Below are positions 22,808 to 32,403 of a stretch of DNA of 64,000 bases, one piece after another. This DNA is from an uncultured Prevotellaceae bacterium (GTDB taxonomy: Bacteria > Bacteroidota > Bacteroidia > Bacteroidales > Bacteroidaceae). Every line of letters begins with the position of its first letter. Within the stretch, counting starts at the first letter, position 1. The position numbers were made by a program, and so were the translations under genes. The DNA lies in NCBI GenBank assembly GCA_902785945.1, contig CADAAR010000008.1, positions 62,001-126,000 of the forward strand, given 5' to 3'. The notes beneath the pieces are model-generated. The model was given only the letters and a program-made list of their open reading frames with translations, searched no databases and was not told the origin of the DNA.

Positions 22808-25668
22808 TGCTGATTAGGTGGATCATACGAAGACTCCCCATTTGGGTGACTCTCATCGGACTTCTTTGTCCGGTGAGAGCCATTTCGCAGGCTCGTCTCG
22901 ACAGCATCCGACAGCTGCTTGAGAATGCGCCTGTTCAGGAGAAAGTCTATCTGCACCTCGACAATAATTGTTATTACAAGGGCGATACCATTTGGTATAA
23001 GTCTTATGTGGTGCGCGCCGATAACCTTGACTATACCGACATGAGCCGTATCCTCTATGTGGAACTGCTCTCGCCGGATGGCCTGGTGGTGGAACGGCAG
23101 AATATCATCGTGTCGCCAGACGGCTATGGCGATGGTAACTTTGTCCTGAAGGACTCGCTTTACTCTGGCTATTATGAACTCCGTGCATACACCCGCTGGA
23201 TGCTTAACTTCCGGGTGACGGAACATAACTATGGTCGTAAGGACCGTGAGTATTTCTATAACAAAGAGATGGCTCGCGATTTCTTCCGCCAGTTCGGTAC
23301 GGTCTATAGTCGTGTGGTACCGGTCTATGAGCGTCCGGATTCGGCAGGTGACTATACGCAGAAATATATTGTCAGTCGACCGAAAACCCGCATCGAGAAA
23401 GAATTGAAGGAAGACCTTCTGGTGAATTTCTATCCAGAGGGTGGTCATTTAGTGGCAGGCACACGGTGTCGTGTTGCCTTTGAGGTGCACGACGAGGAAG
23501 GTCAACAGATTGATATCGAAGGTGCTGTGCGTGTGGGTGATAGGAACGATAGCCTGCGCATCCATACCACCCATCAGGGACGTGGCGTATTCACGGTCGA
23601 TGTACCGCAGGATGGAAGGCTCTGCGCCCGCTTCACTTATCATGGTAAGGACTACCGCTTCGATCTGCCGAAGGCCGAAGCGGTGGGGTGTGCCCTACGC
23701 CTCGATGCCACCGGCTCTGAGCTCACCGCCGAACTCAGTCCTCAAGGCTTTCCTGTAGGCCGCAGTTTTGCTGTGGCAGTTCTCTGTCGCGGTGTACTGA
23801 AATCGTTCCGGACCATCGCTGGTGGCGGACGCATCAACCTCAACACCTCTCTTTTCCCGACAGGCGTCAACGATCTCATCGTGCTTGACGAGGACGGCCG
23901 TTTGTTGGCCGATCGTCTGTTCTTCGTCAATCATCACGACTATGATCTCCAGCCGGTTACTGTCAGTGGCCTGCAGAGTGAATACCAGCCTTTCGAAGCC
24001 GTAAATCTTCAGTTCCAAGCGCCTGCTGATATGAAGCATATCTCCATTTCCGTGCGTGACGGGGCTAACGAAGAACTGACCTACGATACCGGTACGATTA
24101 TGACTGACCTTCTGCTCTCCAGTGAACTGAAGGGTTTTGTGGCCTATCCTGACTATTATTTTGAAGCCGATGATGCTGAGCACCGTCAGACCCTTGATCT
24201 GTTGATGATGGTACAGGGCTGGCGCCGCTACGATTTCGCCGAGATTACCAGTGGCGAAAAGCTTCGTTATGAGCCCGAACAGTACATGACTGTCGAAGGC
24301 AGCGTCTGGCCGGTGGGCGATAGCGATGAAATCCATCCTGACGAGGTGCGCTATTGGCCGATGGGTATCTTCGGCTACAGCCCCAGCGTGGAAGAGGCCA
24401 ATACTTCATCGATAGTCGATCAGGAGAGTGGCAGTGATATGGTTTCGGGGTTGAATCGCTATGAGGCAACGACACCCAACGACCTTGTGTCGCGCTCGCA
24501 AGACGGTTCTATAGAACTCGAACAGGTTGGCACCGCCATCTACGTGCAGGATCAAACCGATGCTAAGAGTGCTTTCGATCCCTTCTTCGGTGTCGACAAC
24601 AAGGGCCTCCGCAAGCCCGTCACCCTTGAAGGTGAACTCGTCTTCAACGACGATATTGCCACCGTAAAGATGGAAACCGATGCTGGTGGACACTTCGTCT
24701 TCGACATTCCGGCCTACTACGGACAGGCGATCCTCTTCCTCCGTGCTTCGAAGAGCACTCTCAGCGAGGAGAAACGACAGAAACGCCTGAACAAAGGCAT
24801 GCTCGACGAGACCGCCTGGCCAGACTTCTACGTGAAGCGTGACCTCTTTTTCCCTGTCTTCGCCAAGAAGTATGACTATTACCAGTGTCATGTTTCTGAG
24901 ATAGCCTCAGGTACTCCCTTTGATGATTATACACTGCTTGACACTGCCCGCCTTTCAAAGATGGATGCTACGCTCCGTGAAGTGAAGGTCAAGGGCAAGC
25001 GTCATCGTGGCCGACACGCCATCGACTATTCCAAGCCTGCCTATGTCTACGATGCCGTCGACCTCTACAACCTCGTGACCGATCGTGGCCTCTCCTTCGG
25101 ACACTTTGAGCCGCAAAAGTTCCCTATGCAGATTGCCTACGCCTTGCTTGGCAATTACAATAGCGAACGAGCCCTTCAGGTGATGGCCCGTATCAACGAT
25201 CAGGAGCTCACCCCCTACGTGTTCTATCGTAATTATGATCCGGGACCCACCGTTATGGAGCAGTTCCGCAGCGATATGTGGGTCTATGACCGCATCAAGC
25301 TTAATCGTCAGAACGAAATCCGCCTGTTTACCGATTTCGAGCTCCGCAATGAGGACCGTCCTGTACCCATGCAGTCCACCGTGGCCGATGTCACCCTCGA
25401 CTATATGCTGATGCCCGACGACAGCAAGCGTTATACCTACCGTGACCGTCGTATTATCCTCGATGGTATGTATGAGCCTGCCGACTTCTACCATCCTGAC
25501 TACAGTCGCAAACCACTTGATGCCGAAATAAAGGACTACCGCCGTACACTCTATTGGAATCCTAATGCCAAGCTCGATGCCGACGGTCGTTTCACCGCCA
25601 CCTTCTACAACAACGGCAAACCCACCCGCATCAAGATCTCTACCGCAGGTGTCATCTGTTGTAAATAA
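22807..25668 (+). CDS. MG2/alpha-macroglobulin-like surface protein of glycan loci
   Basis: This is a 953-residue protein. The start ATG shares its A with the GH97 stop (TAATG), so translation is coupled. A signal peptide ends near RAISQ. Residues about 40 to 140 match an MG2-type beta-sandwich (EKVYLHLDNNCYYKGDTIWY, then ADNLDYTDMSRILYVELLSP). Further beta-sandwich domains lie at about 190-420. A carboxypeptidase-regulatory-like or plug-like fold is at about 590-640 (TLEGELVFNDDIATVKMETD), and a conserved tail ends GRFTATFYNNGKPTRIKIST. Proteins of this layout are frequent next to SusCD and glycosidase genes in Bacteroidales. They are annotated as MG2-domain or TonB-plug-domain proteins, without a proven role. 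The protein lacks a full TonB beta-barrel. Confidence 0.7.
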   Translation: MLIRWIIRRLPIWVTLIGLLCPVRAISQARLDSIRQLLENAPVQEKVYLHLDNNCYYKGDTIWYKSYVVRADNLDYTDMSRILYVELLSPDGLVVERQNIIVSPDGYGDGNFVLKDSLYSGYYELRAYTRWMLNFRVTEHNYGRKDREYFYNKEMARDFFRQFGTVYSRVVPVYERPDSAGDYTQKYIVSRPKTRIEKELKEDLLVNFYPEGGHLVAGTRCRVAFEVHDEEGQQIDIEGAVRVGDRNDSLRIHTTHQGRGVFTVDVPQDGRLCARFTYHGKDYRFDLPKAEAVGCALRLDATGSELTAELSPQGFPVGRSFAVAVLCRGVLKSFRTIAGGGRINLNTSLFPTGVNDLIVLDEDGRLLADRLFFVNHHDYDLQPVTVSGLQSEYQPFEAVNLQFQAPADMKHISISVRDGANEELTYDTGTIMTDLLLSSELKGFVAYPDYYFEADDAEHRQTLDLLMMVQGWRRYDFAEITSGEKLRYEPEQYMTVEGSVWPVGDSDEIHPDEVRYWPMGIFGYSPSVEEANTSSIVDQESGSDMVSGLNRYEATTPNDLVSRSQDGSIELEQVGTAIYVQDQTDAKSAFDPFFGVDNKGLRKPVTLEGELVFNDDIATVKMETDAGGHFVFDIPAYYGQAILFLRASKSTLSEEKRQKRLNKGMLDETAWPDFYVKRDLFFPVFAKKYDYYQCHVSEIASGTPFDDYTLLDTARLSKMDATLREVKVKGKRHRGRHAIDYSKPAYVYDAVDLYNLVTDRGLSFGHFEPQKFPMQIAYALLGNYNSERALQVMARINDQELTPYVFYRNYDPGPTVMEQFRSDMWVYDRIKLNRQNEIRLFTDFELRNEDRPVPMQSTVADVTLDYMLMPDDSKRYTYRDRRIILDGMYEPADFYHPDYSRKPLDAEIKDYRRTLYWNPNAKLDADGRFTATFYNNGKPTRIKISTAGVICCK

Positions 25669-25704
25669 CAGCAATCCCCGCTCGGCTGAGCGGGGATTGC
25701 TGTT
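25667..25704. terminator. Perfect 17-bp bidirectional terminator
   Basis: AACAGCAATCCCCGCTC (25667-25683), loop GGCT, and the exact complement at 25688-25704, followed by TTATTA. It separates the convergent MG2 and SusD genes and ends both operons. Confidence 0.9.
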
Positions 25705-25707
25705 TTA

Positions 25708-27450
25708 TTAGGGTAGGGGGAGATACCAGTTCTTGGGATCCATCAGCTGTTGGTAGAGCGCGTTGTCGGTTTCTCCGTTGCGACGAGATACGGGTGTGGC
25801 GAGGTAACTGGGATCGCCACGGCGCAAGGCCACGCGCATCAAGTCGTAGAAGCGGTATCCTTCGAAGGCTCCCTCTAAGGCCATCTCATCGATGATCAGG
25901 TCTTCCACCAGAGGAATCTGATAGTTGACGGTGTCCTGACGGGTGGCCAGCTGACTGGCAGGCTGTGGCAGAGCATAGAGCGTGTCGCAATCGGCACTGC
26001 CGGAGCCACGGGAGTGGACTCCCTGCGTGTTGTCGATAGTGAAGAGGTCGATGTCGAAGTTGATCAGGTTGGCTGCAGCGGTACGCTCGGCCTCGTCGAT
26101 CTGCTTGTTTACGATGTCATCGTAAAGGCCATATTTCAGCACGGCAAAGGCCGACTGCGGATAACCGGCACGGTTGAGGGCCTCGGCATAGCGCAGGTAG
26201 ATCATGTTGACGCGGTAAAGCGTGACGTTGCCACTGCTCTCACTGATCTTCTGAATGGTCTGGTATTCATTTGACAGACGTGAGAAACGCTCCTGGGTGA
26301 TGTTGCGCTTGTCGTAGATGGTTCCGAAACGCAGGTCGCCGACATAGTCACGGTTCATCAGGTTCTCCTTGATGGCATAGATGGTATCCTGAGAACCGTC
26401 GATCTTGGTGTAGGTGGCACAGTAGTTCTGACGGGCAGACAGCTGGCGCAGACCGGCGGCCGGTGTAACCTGGGCATACTGCTGATTGATGCTGGTGGAA
26501 TTGAAAATATCGTCCAGCTCGCTCTTGATGCCGTAGAACTCATTGCTCTCCATGGGTATATAACAGAGGCATTCGCTGTTGTTTGGTCTGAAGTCGAACG
26601 AGTTTCTGGCAGTACGGAATTCCTTAGAGGAGATCCTGTCCCAGGATGCGTGCGCCATACCTGTGGAAATGGGATTCGTGCGCAGGGCGAGGAAGTCGTG
26701 GTAGAACTGTGCGGCTTCCTGATAACGGCCAGCCCAAAGACAGAGGTCGCCAAGTAGGGCACGTACGGGAATGAAATACTTCTGCGAGTTCTGGTTGTTG
26801 ATCTGTCCGTAGGTGGGCAGCTTTGTGTCAACATAGGGCTTGATATCCTCGATGAAGTAGTTGCAGATGGCAGTGATGTCGCTGATGTTGGCGGTCATGG
26901 CGTTCTTGGCAGCCTCTTCAGTGAGCAGGGGTTCGGTGATCAGAGGCACCTGACCGTAGATCTGTGCCAACTGCAGATAGGTCCATGCACGATAGGCCTT
27001 GACAACAGCATACTCCGACTCGAACACCTTGCGGTCGTTCTTCACCAGATCCTTGTTGACGTGGGTGAGGAAGTAGTTGCAGTTGTTGATGATGGCATAG
27101 TAGTCGCTGATGCGGTTGTAGGCATTCTTCGTGTCGATCTGGAAATTGGTGATGGCCTTCAGGTCGGCAGAAGCTGATGAGGTCGTCGTGGTCAGGTCGC
27201 TGCGCAGTTCACCTAAGAGAACGGTGCGGTCGGCCACTGCCTGCATCTTATAGATGATGCCCATGACACTGTAGACACTGTCGGTAGGTGCCTGGAGCTG
27301 GTTGTCTTCCTCAAACTCCACGAGCTCCGAATCGGTGTCCATGAGGCTGGAGCAGGAGGTGAGGAGGAAGGAGGAAGGAGGAAGGAGGAAGGAGAATAGT
27401 CCTGCTATGAAGATCCTCATCCATTTCTTATTGTTTATATTGGTATTCAT
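25708..27450 (-). CDS. SusD-like outer-membrane glycan-binding lipoprotein (SusD-1)
   Basis: The protein is about 580 residues from the ATG at 27450; one in-frame ATG lies 9 bp upstream. The signal peptide is encoded by a polypyrimidine block and ends in the lipobox SFLLTSC. The mature protein shows the RagB/SusD layout: an N-terminal SusD-like helical part (IYKMQAVADRTVLLGELRSD, then YYAIINNCNYFL), tetratricopeptide-like helices with AYRAWTYLQLAQIYGQVPL, and a C-terminal EGYRFYDLMRVALRRGDPSY segment. It works with the adjacent SusC as the lid of a transport pedal-bin complex. It is the last gene of the seven-gene leftward operon. Confidence 0.93.
   Translation of the reverse strand: MNTNINNKKWMRIFIAGLFSFLLPPSSFLLTSCSSLMDTDSELVEFEEDNQLQAPTDSVYSVMGIIYKMQAVADRTVLLGELRSDLTTTTSSASADLKAITNFQIDTKNAYNRISDYYAIINNCNYFLTHVNKDLVKNDRKVFESEYAVVKAYRAWTYLQLAQIYGQVPLITEPLLTEEAAKNAMTANISDITAICNYFIEDIKPYVDTKLPTYGQINNQNSQKYFIPVRALLGDLCLWAGRYQEAAQFYHDFLALRTNPISTGMAHASWDRISSKEFRTARNSFDFRPNNSECLCYIPMESNEFYGIKSELDDIFNSTSINQQYAQVTPAAGLRQLSARQNYCATYTKIDGSQDTIYAIKENLMNRDYVGDLRFGTIYDKRNITQERFSRLSNEYQTIQKISESSGNVTLYRVNMIYLRYAEALNRAGYPQSAFAVLKYGLYDDIVNKQIDEAERTAAANLINFDIDLFTIDNTQGVHSRGSGSADCDTLYALPQPASQLATRQDTVNYQIPLVEDLIIDEMALEGAFEGYRFYDLMRVALRRGDPSYLATPVSRRNGETDNALYQQLMDPKNWYLPLP
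27358..27432 (-). repeat. Signal-peptide-coding repeat block (copy 1)
   Basis: A 75-bp block in the 5' end of SusD-1 is identical at 73 of 75 positions to 32272-32346 in the 5' end of a FAS1 lipoprotein gene. It contains a GGAGGAA-type purine repeat on the plus strand and codes for MRIFIAGLFSFLLPPSSFLL. Confidence 0.9.
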
Positions 27451-27484
27451 AATTATCAATTTTCAATTGTCAATTATTAATTAA

Positions 27485-30400
27485 TTATAAGTTGATCTTC
27501 ACGCCGAAGGCGAATGACGGTGCAATGGCTTGCAGGCCACAGTCGATACCCTGGAGCAGGGCACTTCCGCTGACACCACAGTCGGGGTCGCTGCCCAGAT
27601 AGTGGGTGAGGGTGAAGAGGTTGTAGGCACCGCCCCAGAGCGTGATGCCCTGCAGATAGGTGCTCTGGATGGGAATGTAGTAGCTCAGTGAGACATTGCT
27701 CAGCCGCAGGTAACTGCCATCCTCTATCCAACGGTCGCTGAAGCGGGCGTTGCCCATGGGGTCGCCGTAGCTGACACGTGGAATCTCGGTCTGCTGTCCT
27801 TCACTGGTCCAACGGGCCTGCATGGCTGTGGTCTGGTTGTAGAACCGTGAACCGCCTTCGAGTATCGAGCGCTGGTAGTTGTAGACATCGTTGCCCAAAG
27901 AATAGCGCATGGTCACGTCGAGTGCCCAGTGCTTCCAGTTGAGGCGGGTGTAGATATTACCATATACATCGGGGTTGGGATCACCAATGACGAAGCGGTC
28001 GTCCTCGTTGATGACACCATTGCCGTCCTTGTCTACGAAGCGCATGTCGCCGGCACCGAAGTATTCACGCTGGTCACGGCTGTTCACCTGGTAGTAACCG
28101 TCGCGGTCGGCATCTGCCTGAGTGGCATAGACACCCTGTGTCTTGTAGCCGTAGAACACGCCGACGGCCGTACCTACTTGTGAGAGGATAGTGGCACCAT
28201 AAGCCTCGGTCTCGAAGGGTTTGTTGTTGTCGGGCAGGGCAGTAATCTTGTTCTTATAGTGTCCGACTGTGGCACCGACTTCCCAAGTCAGGTCTTTCAA
28301 GTTGAGCGCCTTGATGCCGATGCCTGCCTCGAAACCGGAATTCTCAAGCTTACCCTCATTGCTCCAGCTTTCTGCCAGACCACTGGTCCATGCCAACTGG
28401 CGCAGCGTGAGCAGGTTCTTGGTCCAGCCCTTGAAGTAGTTGAAGCGGAGGTTGATGCGGTTATTGAGGATGTTTGTCTCCACACCGGCGGTCAGGCGAC
28501 TGGTGGTCTCCCAGGCCAGCGACGTGTTGCCAATGTTACCGATCGACTTGCCGTCGACCTTCTGAGTCAGCATGTTGTTGGCCACGAAATAGGTCTTCGA
28601 GGCGGTATAGTCGAGGTCATCGTTACCGGTGACATCGAAACCGATGTTCAGGCGCAGGTAGTCTATGCCCTTCACATCAGCCAGCCACTTCTCGTTGCTG
28701 ATGACCCAGGCGGCATTGACACTGGGGAAGAGTCCCCATACCACACCACCAAGCTTCAGACCGTCGGCATCCTTACCGAAGCGGGAACTGGTTTCTGCTG
28801 AGATACCTGCCTCCACATAGTATTTCTCACCCCAGTTGTAGTCGCCCTGTGCATACCAGGTGAGGTCGCGTGTCTTGTCGTCGGCGCCCCATGTGCTGCG
28901 GTAGTTACGGGCGTTACCCGTGCTGGGATACTTATCGTTACCAGTATCGAAACCACGCTGTGCCGTGAGCTTGTAGTTACTGCTTGAATAACGGATACCA
29001 CCGAAGACGTCAATCTTATGGGCACCGTAGCGGTTGCTCCACGACAGACGGGTATCGCTCATAATGGCGTTCTGGCGGGCTGCCAGACTCTGCGCCATGT
29101 TCGTTACCTGAATATTGCTGGATGCCATCAGACGGAAGGGTGGGGTACCCTCCAACGGCAGGTAGTAGTTCTCGTTGGTGTTGACCAGCGTGAAGTTGAA
29201 ATGCTCCTGCAGGGAGAGATGACGGTTGAACTCGTATTTGGGCGTCACACTGAAGGTGATCATACGGTTACCCGACTGGTTACGGTTCTCGCCGTCACCC
29301 AGATCAAGAATACCCTTGGGGTTAGCCAGACGGACAGCGTTGGCATAGATCTCGCCATCACGGTTGAACACCTTCTCCAGATAGTTGTCGGCATCGGCCA
29401 GATAGTGGCTGGCGTTGCCGTTGACGTCGAAGGCGTAAGGAGCCAGGAAGGGAGCCTTGATGAGTGACAGGAAACCGGGAGAGGTGATGGTTCCTGCTGA
29501 GAGGTCGGCCTTGGCACCGTCATCGCGCAGGTCGCGGGTGACATCACTGTAGGAGGCATCGAAACGAACATCGAGGCCTTTGAATACCTTAATGTCGGAG
29601 TTCAGACGCATGTTGAAGCGTGAGAAGTCGTTGCCGCGCTGGGTAGCATCGCCTAAGGAGTAGCCTACTGACAGGTTGTAGTTGGCTGCATCGTCACCAC
29701 CCTGTACATTGATACCGTAGTTGGTGACGAAGGTGTTGTGGTAAACCAAGTCGGACCAGTCGGTATGATTATGGTAGGTATTATAATAATAGTTCTTGGG
29801 GTCGTTGTTGAGATACTCCAAGTTCTGCATATTATCGGTCAGTCCTGCCAGCATCTCTGTGGTATAGAGACGATAGTCCTCAGCACTCATCATCTTGGGC
29901 AGAGTGGGTTTCAGCTGATACTGACCGTTGATGGTCACGTCGATCTTCGTGGCCATCGACTTGTTACGCTTGGTCTTGATGAGCAGAACACCACCGGCAG
30001 CCTTGGCACCGTAGATGGCCGTACCGTTCTTGAGGACGGTTACGCTCTCGATGTCGTTGACGTTCAGGTTGGCCAGGATATTGTTGTAATAACCCTGGTG
30101 CAGCATCTCACGGTAGTATTGCATGTCGGTGATAACACCATCGATGACCACCAGAGGCTGGGTGTTAGCCTGCAGGCTGTTGAGACCACCGATAAACATG
30201 GTATTGCCGATGCCCAACTGTCCACTGCGAGTCACCGAATGGATGTCGGCACCCAGCTGCTGGGCAATGAGCGGGTCGATGCTCACCTGAGCCGTATTAT
30301 CAAAACGGTTGGTGCTACGGCTGACATACGATTGTGTGGTCTGGCTGTAGATGGGACTGAAGGTGTTGGGATAGAGCTTGGCATCCGTTTTGGCAGCCTG

Positions 30401-30679
30401 TTGTCCAATAGCCTTCTGGAGAACCTGATAACCCTCCACGCGCATGCTGACGCTGCTCACGTATTCGGGTACTTTCAGCTCATAGGCACCATTGTCGTCG
30501 GTCAAGGCCGTGATGCGATTGTTGCCATAAGCTTCAACAATGACACCAGGCAAAGGTTGGCCTGTGGCAGCATCGGTCACAACGCCACTCACTGTCTTTG
30601 TTTCTTGTGCCACAGCTGTACCGATGGCCAGGAGCCAGCAGACAGTCACGGCAATCAACTTGCATATTCTTGTATTCAT
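27485..30679 (-). CDS. SusC-like TonB-dependent outer-membrane transporter (SusC-1)
   Basis: The protein is about 1,064 residues from the ATG at 30679. An in-frame ATG lies at 30691, but the 30679 start shares the context AAGCGTTATGAAT with the SusD-2 start. A signal peptide ends at AVAQ. Next are a carboxypeptidase-D-like beta domain (VSGVVTDAATGQPLPGVIVE), the plug (PLVVIDGVITDMQY, then NVNDIESVTVLKNGTAIYGA) and a 22-strand beta-barrel ending in FAFGVKINL. The plug carries an unusually long insertion before it (PNTFSPIYSQTTQSYVSRST) and lacks a clear DEVVV-type box. It pairs with the downstream SusD-1 gene, 34 bp away, across an AT-rich repeat. Confidence 0.93.
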   Translation of the reverse strand: MNTRICKLIAVTVCWLLAIGTAVAQETKTVSGVVTDAATGQPLPGVIVEAYGNNRITALTDDNGAYELKVPEYVSSVSMRVEGYQVLQKAIGQQAAKTDAKLYPNTFSPIYSQTTQSYVSRSTNRFDNTAQVSIDPLIAQQLGADIHSVTRSGQLGIGNTMFIGGLNSLQANTQPLVVIDGVITDMQYYREMLHQGYYNNILANLNVNDIESVTVLKNGTAIYGAKAAGGVLLIKTKRNKSMATKIDVTINGQYQLKPTLPKMMSAEDYRLYTTEMLAGLTDNMQNLEYLNNDPKNYYYNTYHNHTDWSDLVYHNTFVTNYGINVQGGDDAANYNLSVGYSLGDATQRGNDFSRFNMRLNSDIKVFKGLDVRFDASYSDVTRDLRDDGAKADLSAGTITSPGFLSLIKAPFLAPYAFDVNGNASHYLADADNYLEKVFNRDGEIYANAVRLANPKGILDLGDGENRNQSGNRMITFSVTPKYEFNRHLSLQEHFNFTLVNTNENYYLPLEGTPPFRLMASSNIQVTNMAQSLAARQNAIMSDTRLSWSNRYGAHKIDVFGGIRYSSSNYKLTAQRGFDTGNDKYPSTGNARNYRSTWGADDKTRDLTWYAQGDYNWGEKYYVEAGISAETSSRFGKDADGLKLGGVVWGLFPSVNAAWVISNEKWLADVKGIDYLRLNIGFDVTGNDDLDYTASKTYFVANNMLTQKVDGKSIGNIGNTSLAWETTSRLTAGVETNILNNRINLRFNYFKGWTKNLLTLRQLAWTSGLAESWSNEGKLENSGFEAGIGIKALNLKDLTWEVGATVGHYKNKITALPDNNKPFETEAYGATILSQVGTAVGVFYGYKTQGVYATQADADRDGYYQVNSRDQREYFGAGDMRFVDKDGNGVINEDDRFVIGDPNPDVYGNIYTRLNWKHWALDVTMRYSLGNDVYNYQRSILEGGSRFYNQTTAMQARWTSEGQQTEIPRVSYGDPMGNARFSDRWIEDGSYLRLSNVSLSYYIPIQSTYLQGITLWGGAYNLFTLTHYLGSDPDCGVSGSALLQGIDCGLQAIAPSFAFGVKINL

Positions 30680-30693
30680 AACGCTTCTCATGT

Positions 30694-32364
30694 TTATTGT
30701 TCAGTGTTTTGGTTCTTCCTCGGGCGCAGATAGATGCAGTCGAGGAACATCTCGCGTGAGAATTGGTTGGATTCACGGGCTAGGATGTTACACTTCAGCT
30801 TCACCGTGATCTTCATGTTTGTTTGGGATTCAAACATGCTCAACTGGTCACCATAGTAGTTACAGACGGGGAATGTGAAGTTCTCTGCCAACAACAAGGT
30901 GTCTACCCGTGTGGGATCATTGGTGAACTTGGTGTTGTCGCAATTGAACGTCTTTGCATTGCCGTTCTCGTCGACATAGTTGATCTCAGCTTGGAACTTG
31001 CAGGGTTTCACCTGGGCATTGGGGTTGTAGACCGTGGCCGGCAGGATGATGGCATAGATGTCGTAGCTTGTCGCCAGCGTGTTCTCTACCTTGAAGTTCA
31101 TAGTCCAGTTGGTGGTGTTGCTCCTCGGCGTAATGACCAGATATTCGTTCTCTGATACACTGTCGGCGGCATGGATACGTGTCGTATAGCTGCACTGGGT
31201 GTAGTCGACAATCAGGTTCGTGCGCTCACCCTCGGTCTTAATCTCACGGTTGTAGGTCATTTCCGGAGTGAAGGGCCAGCGGCTGGCAGTATAGAGTGTG
31301 CCGTTGCTGAAGTCTTTGGCTGTGGTGCCATAGAAGATTCCTCCCTCCTGGAACGGCTTGTGGAACACTTCGTATTGAGGGTAGCGTCTGTCGTAGAAAT
31401 AGGTGACGAGCGAATCCTCAGGACTTGACTGGATGGTACGGCTGAATATGGCATCGCTGAGCAGGGCGAAGTTGGCCCAGGCTCGCTGCCTCTCGGAACC
31501 GTCCTCTACGGTCTTGTCGTAGCGATAAAAGCTCATAGCCTCATTCCAGACACGCTCCCACTCATTGTTGGTCGGTACCACCATCATATAGGCGGAGTCC
31601 TCATCGGCCAGTAAACCAACACTCTCCAGGAATTTGTTACGCTCGATAAAGACGGAGTCGACATAAATCTGTTCTCCATCGACCATACCGCCTTCTATCG
31701 ACTGTGTCGGGCTGAACTCGTCTTCGTCATAGCTGCTCAACTGTTCACCAATCTTGTTATAATTGGGATTATTGAGCAGAACCTCATAGAGATTATTCCG
31801 GTAGGGCAGTGTGTTCTGCAGAATATGCAGGATACCACCCTTGGCACGGATGTTGGATTCCTTGAGAGGAACGTTGAGGGCCATATTATTACCGATGGTA
31901 GCCCGCTTGGAGTTGAGCAGGAAGAATTCCGTGGGTTTCTCAACATTGGCTACCTGATCATAAGAAAGGTGGTTGCCGATAAAGGAACGGACGACCATCG
32001 AGTCACCCTTGCTCGTAGAGAGCAGGCTCAGTACAGAGTCTTTGTTGAAACTTCCGTTGACGGGTGCCAGCACTGTGAATGTCTGAACACCATCGAGCAG
32101 ACTGGCATAGCTCACATCCGTCACTTTGTGGTATTTGAATACCTTTGTCTGGCTGAGTACGTCGCTGAAGTCGCTCAACTCCGGATGCTGCTGGATCGTC
32201 TGCCACAGGGTCTGGTCGTTGCCAGCCTGAGATGCCAGATTTTCATAATGGTCATTCCAGTCGGAGCAGCTGGTGAGGAGGAAGGAGGAAAGAGGAAGGA
32301 GGAAGGAGAATAGTCCTGCTATGATGATCCTCATCCATTTCTTATTATATAATAATGTATTCAT
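30694..32364 (-). CDS. FAS1 (fasciclin) domain lipoprotein
   Basis: This is a 556-residue protein whose lipoprotein signal ends in SFLLTSC, encoded by the repeat block shared with SusD-1. Two FAS1-type domains are visible. The first (about 45-195) has LWQTIQQHPELSDFSDVLSQ, FTVLAPVNGSFN and a closing GGILHILQNTL. The second (about 200-360) has LYEVLLNNPNYNKIGEQL and MMVVPTNNEW. A C-terminal beta domain (LATSYDIYAIILPATVYNP) follows. FAS1 domains act in adhesion. In Bacteroidales they commonly accompany SusCD pairs as presumed surface glycan- or protein-binding lipoproteins. The gene stops 14 bp before SusC-1. Confidence 0.82.
   Translation of the reverse strand: MNTLLYNKKWMRIIIAGLFSFLLPLSSFLLTSCSDWNDHYENLASQAGNDQTLWQTIQQHPELSDFSDVLSQTKVFKYHKVTDVSYASLLDGVQTFTVLAPVNGSFNKDSVLSLLSTSKGDSMVVRSFIGNHLSYDQVANVEKPTEFFLLNSKRATIGNNMALNVPLKESNIRAKGGILHILQNTLPYRNNLYEVLLNNPNYNKIGEQLSSYDEDEFSPTQSIEGGMVDGEQIYVDSVFIERNKFLESVGLLADEDSAYMMVVPTNNEWERVWNEAMSFYRYDKTVEDGSERQRAWANFALLSDAIFSRTIQSSPEDSLVTYFYDRRYPQYEVFHKPFQEGGIFYGTTAKDFSNGTLYTASRWPFTPEMTYNREIKTEGERTNLIVDYTQCSYTTRIHAADSVSENEYLVITPRSNTTNWTMNFKVENTLATSYDIYAIILPATVYNPNAQVKPCKFQAEINYVDENGNAKTFNCDNTKFTNDPTRVDTLLLAENFTFPVCNYYGDQLSMFESQTNMKITVKLKCNILARESNQFSREMFLDCIYLRPRKNQNTEQ
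32272..32346 (-). repeat. Signal-peptide-coding repeat block (copy 2)
   Basis: This is the second copy of the 75-bp block at 27358-27432. Only two positions differ (one G/A in the purine repeat, one T/A in the codon after MRI). A more diverged version lies at 34306-34378 in the next FAS1 gene. Confidence 0.9.
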
Positions 32365-32403
32365 AATCTTACTTTTTCACTATTCACTATTACTTTTCAC
32401 TTC

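Noticed and set aside
29738..30733. 331-codon open frame antisense to SusC-1
   Set aside because: It lies entirely opposite a clear SusC gene, has a biased Val/Gly/Ile/His composition typical of the reverse complement of a barrel gene, and lacks any ribosome site or domain.
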